Shown here one piece after another: positions 24,898-35,714 of a DNA stretch of 64,000 nt (position 1 is the stretch's first letter; each line of letters starts with the position of its first letter). The translations under genes were made by a program, and so were the position numbers. The stretch lies in assembly GCA_951812925.1 (NCBI GenBank), contig OX638369.1:26120533-26184532 (forward strand), written 5' to 3'. The DNA is from Calliopum simillimum (taxonomy: Eukaryota; Arthropoda; Insecta; Diptera; Lauxaniidae). Below the pieces are notes generated by a model. It saw only the letters and a program-made list of their open reading frames with translations, did not search any database and was not told where the DNA came from.

Positions 24898-25675
24898 TTT
24901 ATACCCTACACCAAGGGTATATTCACTTTGTCCTTCCGTTTGTAACGCAGAGAAGGAGGCGTGGCAGATATAGAAAATTATATATATTCTTGATCAGCGT
25001 CACCTCCTGAGTTCATATAGCCATGTCCGTCTGTCTGGCTGGTTGGGTGGCTGGCTGGCTGTGTGTGGAAATATATTTTTTGGGAAAACTAAGCAAGATA
25101 ATTTAATGAAATTTGATGTACAGCCTTCGTCGTAAAAGTTAGCTCGGGGGATTGAAAATGAGTGAAATCGGTCAACGGACACGCCTACCGCCCATACAAA
25201 AAATATATTCAAAATGCAACTTTTGGAGTATTTTTTACGATAATGCAACCAAAATACACGTTAATACTCTGAGCCAAAAATGGGCGAATTCGGTCAAGAG
25301 GGCGTGACACCACCATATAAGCAAAAGCTTGAAAACGTTATACTGAAAGCGTTTTTTGAGATATTCAAACCAAATATGACTCAGACACTAAGAATAATAA
25401 ATGCAGGCTCTCAACAAAAATTAAGTAAAATCGGACAAGTGGGCGTAGCACTTCCCATATAAAAAAAGTTTCATAATGCTATACTCAAAGAGTTTTATGA
25501 GATGATCCAACTAAATTTCACTCAAATACTAAGAACTATAAATTCAAACTCTGAGAAAAAACTGAGCGAATTCGGACAAGAGGGTGTGGCACCTCACATA
25601 TAAGCAAAATTTTAAAAATACTACAGTGTAGGGTATTGAATGTTTGGACAGGCCAAAGGTAACACCCTTACTAGT
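24898..25675 (+). mobile_element. ATACCCT dispersed element, copy 2
   Basis: It begins ATACCCTACACCAAGGGTAT and closes with CAGTGTAGGGTAT at 25,627-25,637. That gives short inverted ends, ATACCCTACAC and GTGTAGGGTAT. A further ~38 bp (TGTTTGGACAGGCCAAA to CTTACTAGTTT) is also shared with the 55,769 copy. After the GGCTGG-rich head (25,037-25,068) come three units of about 142 bp, each with GGGYGTRGCACYWCNCATAT, AAGCAAAAG and CACTAAGAAYWATAAATGCA-like words. No protein is encoded and the superfamily is unknown to me. Confidence 0.75.
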
Positions 25676-25974
25676 TTGGTATTAACTTCAGATATTTTTC
25701 CAAAAAAGTTTGAAATTTTTTTCAGAAAAGTATGAAATTTATTCCAAAATAGTATAAAATTAATACCCTTGTTGGCATTATTCTATATAAATGGTTCAAA
25801 AGTTTTGATATTGATGTTTCTGAGGGGTGATAAAGGAGGCCTGGAGGCTCCTAGAAAGGGTCTAAAATGTACCCATGAGGAGTTACAGAAAAAAAAAAAC
25901 AAATTTTTTGACCGATTTTTAGTAGAATTGAAAAAACTGGACAAAAATTTTTTAAATTTTTAACTTTATTCTTC
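25676..25974. other. Spacer between dispersed element and mariner
   Basis: GGTATTAACTTCAG and TTAATACCCTTG bracket a small hairpin at about 25,678-25,770. A mariner terminal inverted repeat may lie here, but I could not identify it. Confidence 0.3.
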
Positions 25975-26770
25975 AGCTGTTTGTGATTTGATACATTTTT
26001 GACGTCGATAAGTCCACCTTGAAAAATAGTCTTCCAAATCGGCTTTTTGCAGTTTTGCAATTTCATCATTAACCGCATTTATTATCTCCTCATTGCTGTT
26101 GAAGACTCTCCCACCCGAATTTTTTTTTATTTTTGGAAACAACCAGAAGTCACAAGGACGAATTTCTTCGACGCCTGAAATCAGTCGTTTTTTCAGCAGT
26201 GTGCGCTGGCGCATTATCGTGATGTAGAAAGTAGCGACGTAGCTCCTTTTTTTTTGCGTTTTCCCAATAAATTTCCGAATACTTTTGGTAAGCAGGTTTC
26301 AGTATACCAATTAGCAGTAACCGTCTGACCTTCTTCCAAAGGAATAGCAGCTACAACTTTCTATCTGGTAAAGTTAACTGACATCATTACTTTTGTTGCC
26401 TTGCTTTAACAGGTGGATTTGCACCTTCTTGGCTCCATACCATGGACTGTTGTTTGGTTTCAGGGTCGTACATCTAAAACCATGCTTCATCACCTGTTAC
26501 AATTTTCTTGAAAGTGTTAAACTCTCCGTTTTTGAATTTTTCAAGAAAATACTTAGCGAAACGCACACGTGCCTCTTTTTGAGCATCATTTAAAATTCTA
26601 AGAACCCATCGTGCAGATTTCTTCGTGTATCCAAGATCATTTTTTAATATTCGCAATACAGCCATGGCAATCTAGTCCAGTTCCTCAGCAATGATTTCCT
26701 GAGTCAATCTTGGATCTTCGTCAATTTTAGACTTCAAATATTTTCCTAGTCCCACAAGGGTATGGGTCGA
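25975..26770 (-). pseudogene. mariner-type transposase, inactivated
   Basis: Minus-strand fragments follow the order of a mariner (IS630/Tc1/mariner, DD34D) transposase. First is a helix-turn-helix region with IDEDPRLTQEIIAEELD (about 26,670-26,735), then TGDEAWF with the first catalytic Asp (about 26,474-26,495). MYDPETKQQSMVWSQEGANP follows after a stop. Then come EEGQTVTANWY and CLPKV, HHDNAPAHTA with the second Asp (about 26,195-26,225), CDFWLFPKIKK next to the expected third Asp, and a tail with QKCI. The pieces lie in several frames with in-frame stops, so it cannot make enzyme. Family proteins are about 340-350 residues and most of that length is represented. Terminal repeats were not identified. 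Confidence 0.85.
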
Positions 26771-28487
26771 ATACTTATGAGGGGATTTGTATAAAAGTAT
26801 TAGGCCGGGTGCATGCAATCCTTTAACATGCTGTGTACAACGTTCGTTCAAATGCCGACGGTAAAGAGGACATTTGGACCATCAAGGCCTGGTTTGGTAC
26901 TTTCAAAAGTTGTACGGTTGACTTTCTTGTGATACTCAGAGAATTCTATATAAATTGCTTATGCAGATTCAGTGGAATTTCCACATTAGTATATTATACC
27001 TAATTAATATGTAATCGGAACAAGAGGGTTCTTACGACACATGCCGATTTGTAATAAGAATATCAGCCAGAGCGGCTGTGAGAGTGATATCTAAATCTTC
27101 TACATGAGTCCAAGTCAGAAAGATGGGTTCCTTGTCAATATTTCAATGTTGAGAAATAGTAAAAACTTTTCTTCAACGAGGCGTTCAAGCATTGGGAGAC
27201 TTTGACCATTTGAAGAACCGATTTCGTCTGAACATTTGGCTCCTTCTGAAACTGATGTGAAGTATGGTGGAAGTAGGAAGACCTTCAAAAGTAGACGATT
27301 TGGTGCCTGTGACGAAGAACAAAATATATCACATAATAAGCGTTTTGCTTCGAATTCAAACTTACAAACGACATAGAAATTTGACAATTTATGAACACTC
27401 TTTTCAATACTGCAACATTGTGTTATATATTGTGATATATAAATTGCTGCATTAATTCTTTTTTTTTCTTCCACAGTAATCCTTTTTAAACGTGATTTAT
27501 TATCCTCATTGAATTTTTACAAAATTTACTGTGCTACCTTTTGAGGATTAACAAGTTCTGGTTGTTATTATTGTACTTTTTTTTTTCAAAACTTTATAAT
27601 TTTTTTCTTGTTTAGTTTCATAAAAATGCAACTGCCGCTGCTTGTTCATTTTGTCACTTCGATTTCAGGAGGCAGAGTCTCGAAGAAAACTCAGGTGTTG
27701 GATTAAGTGTTCTCTGGTAGCCATAATTGGAATTCAATGCTTGCGCCGCCAAACGTTGCGCGTTAATGACGTTTCGACTGATTTGTTAAAACTTGTCTTG
27801 TTATCATGTGGAATGCCAACTCGAAAGAAGAAGAAGAAGGTAAAAGGCAACAACAACAACAACAATAATAGTGGTAATAACAGCCAGCGACAGATACGTA
27901 CATATATGTAGCATGTTGCCCCGTAATTTTTAAGTGATCTTTTGTCGCTTCGTATTTCGAAATCCTTTTAAGGTTTCCATTTACTTAGCTGGATCTTCTG
28001 TAGTTTTTTTTTTTTTTTTGTTTTTTCTGCTCTGATATGTTTCGCCTTTTTTTCGGAATCTTTTTAAAATTAATTTTGTTGCGCATTTTTAATTTAAAAA
28101 GATATAATGTTCAGCTGCAGGTGTTTTTTTTTATTTTGCTTTAAAGATTCACTTTTATGTTTTTAGTTTGAATTTCATTCAAGTTTTAATAATTTAAACT
28201 TTTTTTTAAAAAAGTAAAAAAGTTCAACAAACAATTTTAAGTTTAAGATGGTTTATAAGTAGTGTGTTCACTTATCCTGGTTTTAACAGGATACTTTTGT
28301 ATTGTTATGATTTTTATGCTAAAATTTTTCTGTCAAAAATGCTTTTTTTAATGAAGGCCGGTCACGTGGTAATTTTTTGTAAATTTTTCTACAATCATAT
28401 TCTTTGAAAAATTATGCTTAGGGCCACCAGAACAAGAAATGATGTTATGACGCTGTCAAAAAGACTTTTTTTAAAGAAACTGAAATC
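26771..28487. other. Spacer; possible cryptic exon at 27,668-27,834
   Basis: Mostly AT-rich without recognised repeats. At 27,655-27,667 TTCGATTTCAG resembles a splice acceptor. At about 27,838 AAGAAGGTAAAAG resembles a donor. The intervening bases are open in one frame but rich in Arg/Lys/Leu and lack a recognisable domain. CAACAACAACAACAATAAT follows at about 27,850. Exon status is speculative. Confidence 0.25.
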
Positions 28488-28862
28488 TGTTCCGAAATCT
28501 GTATGATTTCAATTTCTTTTCATTTAGGAGGCTTCTTAATGAAAATGGTGAGTCGAACAATAAAAAGTATTAGAATCTCTCTTTTGGAGAATTACAGGTT
28601 ATACAAATAATATTGATTTGCATTAACGAAAAAGTATCCGTTTAGGAAATATTCTTAAAAAAACCGCAAAAAGTCGAAAAATTCGATTTTATTGAATATT
28701 TCCTAAACTACTACTTTTTCGTAAATACAAACCGACATTATTTGTAGGACCTGTTATTCTCCACAAAAAAGATTCCAGCGTATTTTATCGTTTTACTTAC
28801 CGTTTTCATATAAAAGCCTCCTAAATGAAAAGTAATTGAAGCCACACGGATTACGGAACAGG
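28488..28862. repeat. 375-bp palindrome related to foldback element 1
   Basis: CTGTTCCG at 28,488 and the paired CGGAACAG at 28,855-28,862 open a palindrome. It continues through TTTTCATTTAGGAGGCTT and AAGCCTCCTAAATGAAAA, then less perfectly to a loop near 28,680. Its inner part (ATAAAAAGT, GGAGAATTACAGG, GTTTAGGAAATATTC) parallels the core of the palindrome at 11-1362 in order and spacing. The two are probably diverged members of one family. Confidence 0.7.
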
Positions 28863-28914
28863 CCAGAGTATCTTTCAGATTTTACGGAACAAAAATAATT
28901 TTTGTTTTTCTAAA

Positions 28915-29870
28915 ATCAGATTTGAAAATCTGTTAAATGGTGAGTTTTTCAAATTTTTCTTGATTTTCGGTACAAAAAAAAACAATTTTTTTTTTTATCA
29001 ATTCATTTCATGAGTACTTTGATTGATTTTCTTATTAAAAGACTTTCCTATTTTTTATACATAAAAACCTGTCAAATAGTAATGTTTGGTAAGTTTTTCC
29101 TGAATCTTGGTCAAAAAACTTTTTCTTTTTTTCAATCAGATCATTTCTTGAGTGTTTTATTATTTTTCTAATTTAAAAACTTTCCTGTCAAGTATCATGT
29201 TTTTTAAATATGAAAACCTGTCAAATGATAATATTTGGTAACTTTTCCCTGATTTTCGGTCAAAAACTGTTCTTTTTTTTTGTTTTCATAAGATCATTTT
29301 ATGTATATTCTGATTGTTTATCTTTTTAAAAAACTTTCCTGCCACAAATCCTTTTTTTTTATATATAAAACCTGTCAAATGGCACGCAATATTTATAAAC
29401 TTTTTCCTGCCCTTTGGTAAAAAAAAAAATATTTTGAAACAGATTATTTCATATGTATTATGATGATTTTTTCTAACACAAAAACTTTCCTGATATAAAT
29501 CTTGCTTTTTATAAATGAAAACCTGTCAAATGGTAATACTTGGAAGTTTTTCTTGATTCTCGATGATTTTTTTTTCAATCAGATAATTTTTTGTGAGTAA
29601 AGTATATGTGACCTGGTCTATGAAAAGGGTGCTTACGTATCAAAAAAAAATTTTCCAATTTTTTCCCGATTCGTATAAATTGAACCTTTAAAGTTGTTTT
29701 CCAGCTGTTTTCACGAAATTTTTTTTTTCGCACGTAAGCCCCGTTTTCATAGACCATATATAACATATATCACATATTATGATTATTTTTCTATTTGACA
29801 AAAATCTCTGCCAAAAATCCTGTCAAATTGTAATTTTTGTGAAATTTTTTCTCATTTTCAAAAATCATTT
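28915..29870. repeat. ~150-bp tandem array (AAAACCTGTCAAATGG)
   Basis: Six or seven diverged units carry AAAACCTGTCAAATGGTAAT, TTTTTCCTGATTTTCGGTCA, CAATCAGATCATTTCATG and AAAACTTTCCTGTCA words. Starts lie near 28,930, 29,065, 29,212, 29,368, 29,518 and 29,810. The last interval is longer because a MITE sits in it (29,614-29,756). Non-coding. Confidence 0.75.
29614..29756. mobile_element. 143-bp MITE inserted in tandem array
   Basis: TGGTCTATGAAAA followed by GTGCTTACGT is mirrored by ACGTAAGCCCCGTTTTCATA and GACCA. It interrupts a unit of the surrounding array, so the insertion came after array formation. Target duplication is unclear, although TATATG and TATATA lie on either side. Confidence 0.65.
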
Positions 29871-30049
29871 TTAGGCCTTAGTCCGTGGCCTCGGATGGTC
29901 CTAGCGATGACCTAGTTTTTGGTGGAATGCCCCTTTTAAAAGAGAGAGTTATGGGTCAACAAGAAAATTCGAGAGTTTTTGCGGACGTCTTTTATGATCT
30001 CTAAGTGTTTCTTGGCACTAAAAACACTTTGCTGCTACAACCATAAAAG

Positions 30050-30427
30050 TGTAGAACTTAACCGATTGTTAACAATGCAAAAATGCAACCAAAAAAGGAA
30101 CGAATAAGTGTAACCTTTTAAGCAAAAAACCAAAAAAAAAAATCAAAATATCGACAAAAACAACACCGTCAAATCACTGAAGAATCGAAGCCAAGGAAAC
30201 ACCAACTGAGCGACTGGCGCCAGGAAAATGAACTTTCACAGACACGAGTTAAACAAAAACAACAACAAAAGCAAATGGCAAAATCACATACATACATATG
30301 ACCATAATAAAAACAACGCACAAAAACAAAAGAAATCCAATTTTATGACCAAAAAAAAAAAAAAAGACAATAACAATAACAATAAGAAGAAGAACAACAA
30401 CAAAACTTTGCCATTACCATGTAAATG
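30050..30427 (+). other. Candidate 5'-UTR-like exon ending in a strong donor
   Basis: An A-rich leader with CAACAACAAA, AAAACAACA and CAATAACAATAACAATAAG runs to CATGTAAATG. GTAAGT follows immediately at 30,428-30,433, a consensus fly 5' splice site. Many fly first exons look like this. A short frame at 30,228-30,431 is Asn/Lys-only low complexity and runs into the donor, so any exon is more likely untranslated. The 5' boundary is arbitrary and no clear core promoter was found. It could equally be a chance GTAAGT beside a microsatellite. Confidence 0.25.
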
Positions 30428-30433
30428 GTAAGT

Positions 30434-33400
30434 GTCCTGTCCGCACTTAGGTAGTTAGTTTTGAGCAGATATGCTGACAGGTACCATAGCACAAGTGCAA
30501 TAACGGTATGACGTCTAATCCTGTTACCATCTCAAGGTGTTTGAAATATCCTGAAAGACATACAAACATTTGGGTTGAAGAAAAAATTTGAAGAATCATC
30601 TAGTGGAAGTAATTTATCAAAATCAGCTGGCGCTAGCCTTAACAAAAAGGATCAATGCAAAAATTTGTCCTTTTTTGTTATGTTCCTTTTGTCAAGCTGG
30701 CGCTAAGTGCAACAATAATCAATGTGCAATTTTAATTGCAGCAATGGGTCGTTCAAAGGACACGAGGCAATATGAAAAATAACAGCAATGAAAAAGTAGT
30801 ATAGGTAAAAGAGCCATTCCACAGATTAAAAAACATACATGGTGGAGCAAAAGTAATGTTAAAAAGTGAATATCGTTAAATTTTGGAAAATATCATTGTG
30901 CTTGACCGTTAGTGTTGAAAAAAGGTAAAAAATTAGCTAACGACAAGCTTAAGAATTTGAAGCCGGACGCTTTGAGAGCAACAATTCAAAATGCCGTTTA
31001 CAAATGTGCATCAAATCAGGAGGTTGTTATTCAGGCCGTATAATTTTTTCAACTTATTATCATAAATTCTACAACTTTGTTTAAATTTTGCGTGAAAATT
31101 CAGCCCAATTTTTTAATTTCTAATAAAATGGAGTTGGAATCACATTATGACATTACTTTTAAATGTTATTTAAATGTTGGCCATCAGAGTAAAGCATTTT
31201 ACAGGAGTTGAAATACTCTCTTGTCCGAATTCGGCAAATTTCTATCCAGACGTTTTGCAACCCATTCTTAGCGGTATTTGCAATTTGATTGCAATTCATC
31301 AAATTCTGATCCAAAGCTTTGGTAAAGCATTCCTATGGTCCACGCGACCAAATGGGGTGAAGTTATTTTGTTGAGGCTTTAAGTTCCACTACAAATTCAA
31401 GTAGAATGATGATGATGATACTTATAATGATCTTCGTGGATGATTTGACTTCGCTTCGGCTGCTGCTGCTACGATGATTGTAGGGACGCTTTTAGCTCGC
31501 TGGGCATACACACAATGGCGATGGAAAGTCTCTGGCTATGGCTATGAGTCTGTTCCTCAGACCAGGAGTCTCTGTGGACGACCTGGAGTTACCTTGGAAG
31601 TCACCTTTGCTGTTGGCGACGATGACACTTCGAAGGGAAGCGATGAATTGCTCTTGCTTATACGTGAGCAATTAAGAAATTTGCATAAAGAAAATAACAC
31701 ATAGCACTTAGTTTCAAGACCTTATAAAATTAAAAACTAATAAGAAAAACTACAACTAAAAAGAGCTGCAGTTGCTTGCTTCTTGGGTTATTTTCAACGA
31801 GTGAAGTTTTTCCCAACTTGAACTTTTGACTCGCTAAGGATTGTGCTGATGTGCTGAGCAAATGTCAGCCATTCATATTGTATACGAGTGAGCGAGACGG
31901 CAACACTCGCTAGTACTAAAAAGTGGTATACATACTTATTTCAAGTTTTGATAGTTGACTGTAACGAGTAGTTACAGATCGTGGTCATGTATAGTGTTGC
32001 CGTTCATCGAGTAATTACAATTAAGTTTGGGGATTTAGAGTTTACGCAATTCCCAGCGTAAGCACAAATGTTTGCAAACAATTGTGTTCGACGATCTTTG
32101 TAGCCGAAGGCAATTTCCAGTATTATCGAGATACCGAAAAGATCTTATCTCGATACAAATTAAACTGTAAAAATGTAAATGGATAGGTCACACTATGCAC
32201 AAACCATTAATATAATTCTATCGTCAAGTTTACAATGGAACCATGAAGTTAGCTTGAAGACACTCCATTTAAAAACATTATGATAAAGATGGCAGAAACA
32301 AGAACTACGTAAATTGTGGATATGTTGAAGATGGTTTTGATAAATGTAAAATGTTTACTCCCTGTACTGCCCACAACTCTGCTATAGTTTTCATCACCAG
32401 AGTTATTGCTTAATCTTCTATGATAACAAAGTATGATTTATCAGATCTTAAACGTTTTCTCTGAAGTATCTAATTTTCATATCGGCTACTTTGTATATGA
32501 AGTACGTACCCATTTTAGCCGCTTGTTAAAATTAGTTGCCACTTTGCAGCAATGTCCAAACACTTTCTTAAAGTTCTCATAAACAAAAAGCGAACAAATC
32601 ATTTAAGTTTTAATGGACAAAAACCCAACTGAAACTCAGTAGTTACAGAAGCCTTCATTACTGCCATCAAGTTTAGCGCAGTCAAATGACTTTGTGCCAA
32701 CGATGGTTGGGATGGCTCTGGGCGATCTCGATTATTGCATTACCAAATCTACAATTTGATTGCGACCACAACAAAAAATACGAAACAACTGCATCCATCG
32801 GTACCTGAGGGGACGAACAAAATGCAAAAGGTAAAAAGTGCAACACACAGAAGGTTCTTACTTAAATTGAAAATTAATAGGGAGCGAGGGGTGGGGGAAA
32901 TTGACAGTAACAGGCAAAACAACAGCAAAAAGACCAAAGAAAAAGCTTGCGGGTGTTCACAATGGTGTTTTGTGAGAAGCGAAATTTTACGGTGTAAAAA
33001 TAAGCGTGGGAAATGGCTGACGGTTTGTGCACACACTTCAACGAAAGCCTCAAAAAATACCAGCATACAATATAAAGAATCCTTTAAGCAAAAAAAAAAA
33101 AATAGGTAGCAAATTACTACTGCTAAATGCAATCAAAGTAAAAGGAGTAAAAAAATCAATGATTGCGTGTCAGGTTTTTGATGGAATGCAACACCAACGC
33201 CACATTAAAGAGTTGAAATCAAATTTGAGTCAATAATTAGCAAACGATCCCCAATCATTTGGTGCAGCAAAGGCTGCTTTTTTGCATTTGCAGTTATTTA
33301 CCTGAAAATTAGGCAACAAAATTTGATGATTCAGTTTCTAATTGTGATTTGATATATCAAATTTAATCGTTGGGTTCTCGTTACAAATCAACGTCGATCG

Positions 33401-34128
33401 GATCGATTGCATGCACCGATCGATTGTCGTTCTACCTTGGGGCTGTCACGTTGCCGACATCGACTTCTTGTATAATTTTTCGAATGCGGGCGTTATTTGG
33501 CTCAGTGCAACAGCGTCTTTAGGTTGTTTTTTTTGGTTACTTCGAAAATGATTTAATTGAAGTTTCATCCACTTGACCATGAAATCATGAGAGAATCTCT
33601 TTGCGAAACAGAGGCTGCTTGTATTGGCAACAAAATTTATTTATGTCCTTGGGGTTTTTTTTTCGTTTGCCTTTTCATATGTTGGCTTATTGGCTTAATG
33701 CTGCATGAGAGTGGAAACTTTAGAGCCGCTTTTGGTCAAATTGATGTGTTCTTGTTGTATAAGTGAGGTAGCTAATTTTGGTTTATGCTAATCAGCGTCT
33801 GCTGTGGTTAAGCGATCAAAATCTGTTCGTATATTCAAAACAAAACGTCAACCATGCAAATATCACGAGGAAGTCATTTGTCTGGCATAATTGCCAGTAG
33901 AATTACATACATCCGGTAACTCTTAATTATTTGGAATTCATGGGAGGTATTGTTTAAAATGAGTGGAGAGTTCACATGGAGAAAAAAATATTTCATACTA
34001 CTTTATTTCTAGATAATTTTACTAGAATTGTAAGAAAATATAGTGACAACTCTCCAATAAAATAAATTTTACCTTACTGTTTAAGTAAATTCAGAAATTT
34101 CAAATATCCTTAAATTATATTAAGGCAA
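30434..34128. other. Spacer with no confident gene
   Basis: 3.7 kb without strong repeats. GC is higher at 31,430-31,710, where a 76-residue plus-strand frame (31,474-31,704) has mixed composition but no domain I recognise. 32,735-33,240 is A-rich with overlapping frames that lack domains. 33,390-33,440 holds several CGATCG/GATCGATT words. At about 30,850 HGGAKVM could be a scrap of a Tc1-type transposase, but too little remains to call it. Confidence 0.35.
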
Positions 34129-34252
34129 TTCCTGAAAACGTGTAAAAGCCTCGAAAACCTCGTAAACTCGTAAAACTGTCAAATTTTGCATTGATTTTGA
34201 CAACTTTTACGAGTTTACGAGGTTTTCGAGGCTTTTACATGTTTTCAGGAAT
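34129..34252. repeat. 124-bp hairpin element
   Basis: TTCCTGAAAACGTGTAAAAG through CTCGTAAACTCGTAAAA is mirrored at 34,204-34,252 with very few mismatches, leaving a loop of about 28 bp. The arms contain the repeated word CCTCGTAAACTCG. It could be a tiny MITE or a structured RNA source. No coding sequence. Confidence 0.7.
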
Positions 34253-34290
34253 CCCCTCATTAATTTTTTTAAAAAATTGTAGTGATATTT

Positions 34291-34543
34291 CGTCGGGTTA
34301 AAACTACAATTAGACATCTGCATTTTCTAGTGTTTTGAGTTTAACATGTAGACACATGAAAAAAAAATAGGCTATACGCCACAGTCTAGTCGGTTTTTTG
34401 AAATGTAGTTTCCATCTAATTGTATATAAAGAATAAAAAGAAAACTTCAAAATCCCATACAAAAAACGAAATTCAAAAAACTTAAAACGCTTTTTCTCAA
34501 AACATGAAAAATGTAGATGTCTAGTTGTAGTTTTAACCCGACG
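34291..34543. mobile_element. 253-bp inverted-repeat MITE
   Basis: CGTCGGGTTAAAACTACAAT at 34,291 pairs with its complement ending at 34,543. The match continues through AGACATCT(A/G)CATTTT and CTCAAAAC. The interior is unique AT-rich sequence. Related TTTACCTTACTGTT words lie outside (34,066 and 34,546), which may reflect insertion into a pre-existing repeat. Confidence 0.65.
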
Positions 34544-34599
34544 ATTTACCTTACTGTTAGGTTAAAAAAAAAAAAAAAAAAATTACAAAAAAATAGATC

Positions 34600-34690
34600 G
34601 CAGTGGGATTCCAACCAGAGTCCGTCCGCTATATTTGCAAGCAATTACTTACTTGTTAGACCTCCACACCACTGACCTAAACGATGAAGT
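34600..34690 (-). ncRNA. tRNA-like (SINE-type) relic
   Basis: On minus, TTAGGTCAGTGGTG resembles a tRNA A box. About 55 bases later GGTTGGAATCCCACTGCGAT resembles a B box (consensus GGTTCGANNCC). A long T run on minus (poly-A at 34,564-34,582 on plus) follows, as for a SINE or processed copy. The stems do not fold into a normal cloverleaf, so it is not a functional tRNA gene. Parent tRNA and SINE family are unassigned. Confidence 0.35.
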
Positions 34691-34699
34691 GGTATAAAA

Positions 34700-35081
34700 T
34701 TGGTATATTAATGCAAATGTCTGTCCAAACATAAATATTTTTACTAGAATTGTAAAGTAAAAATAATTATACAAAGTAAGTTAATTTATGTTTGAAATTT
34801 AGTGTTAATTACTTTAATTTTTTTACTACTCGAGTGGAGGAAAAACTATGACACTCATTTTACTCCGTGCAGTTAGATGACACCTTAAGACATCAATTCT
34901 TCTGTAAAATATTAACCAGTTATTGAAAAAACTTTTTTCTCTTGGATATATTTGGCGTCCGTTTGAAAAAAATTATGCTTTAAACATTTTTTTTTTTCAG
35001 ACAATTTTTCTTTTGAAATATTAGGTGGGCACTGTAAGATACCTATGCAAGTTTTTCTGTTTATCGTGGCAGTCGCATTGC
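34700..35081. other. AT-rich spacer
   Basis: No feature recognised between the tRNA-like relic and the nested elements. Confidence 0.3.
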
Positions 35082-35714
35082 ATGCGGCGCACAGTGTGAG
35101 ATTTTGCTAATCTAGGACGTCAAAATTCAATTTAAGCCGTAGTTTCAAAGATATCGTGCTGAAATTTGGTAAACAAACTTTAATTCTTTATGCGGAGGTT
35201 CGATTCAGAGATGAAAAAAATCAGACAAAATCTACTTGCACCTCCCATTAAAATGTGCCTGTTTTTTTGTAAAAAAAAAAATTTAAAAAAATTGGTTGTA
35301 ATGAAGATATCAACTTGAAAATTTGTATTTACCATTTCAGTGGTAAATGAATACTACTGCCAAAAAATGGGAGTGATTAAAAAAGGTAACCTAAATTTTT
35401 TTTTATGATTTCAGTGCAATTCTTCATTATAACACTTCAGTCATTGTAAAAAAAGTAGCCTTTGGGCAAAAAATGGGCAAGATTTTATTTCTTAAGTCTA
35501 TTCTATGAGTATGCATGCTCATCCTGTATGCTTTGTCATAGCTTAACTACACGCGACTTGTATGTTATAGTCTATGAAAGATTCATGATTTTTGAAATTT
35601 GTCTTACCTTTTAGCTGATTATAAAATAATTTGATTAAAATACTTAAGTGCAAATGTAAGGGTTGTGTATAGCAAAAATTTTTAGTGAAAGTATTGACCT
35701 TTAATGCAAAAAAC

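Noticed and set aside
30820..31040. Tc1-type transposase scrap (HGGAKVM) and a nearby open Lys-rich stretch
   Set aside because: Only one short motif matches, with frameshifts and stops around it. Not enough to call.
31474..31704. 76-residue plus-strand frame with fairly normal composition
   Set aside because: No recognised domain, no clear splice signals or promoter, and no way to test conservation here.
32735..33132. 124- and 127-residue frames on opposite strands
   Set aside because: Both cover the same A-rich DNA with no recognisable motif. At most one could be real and neither is supported.
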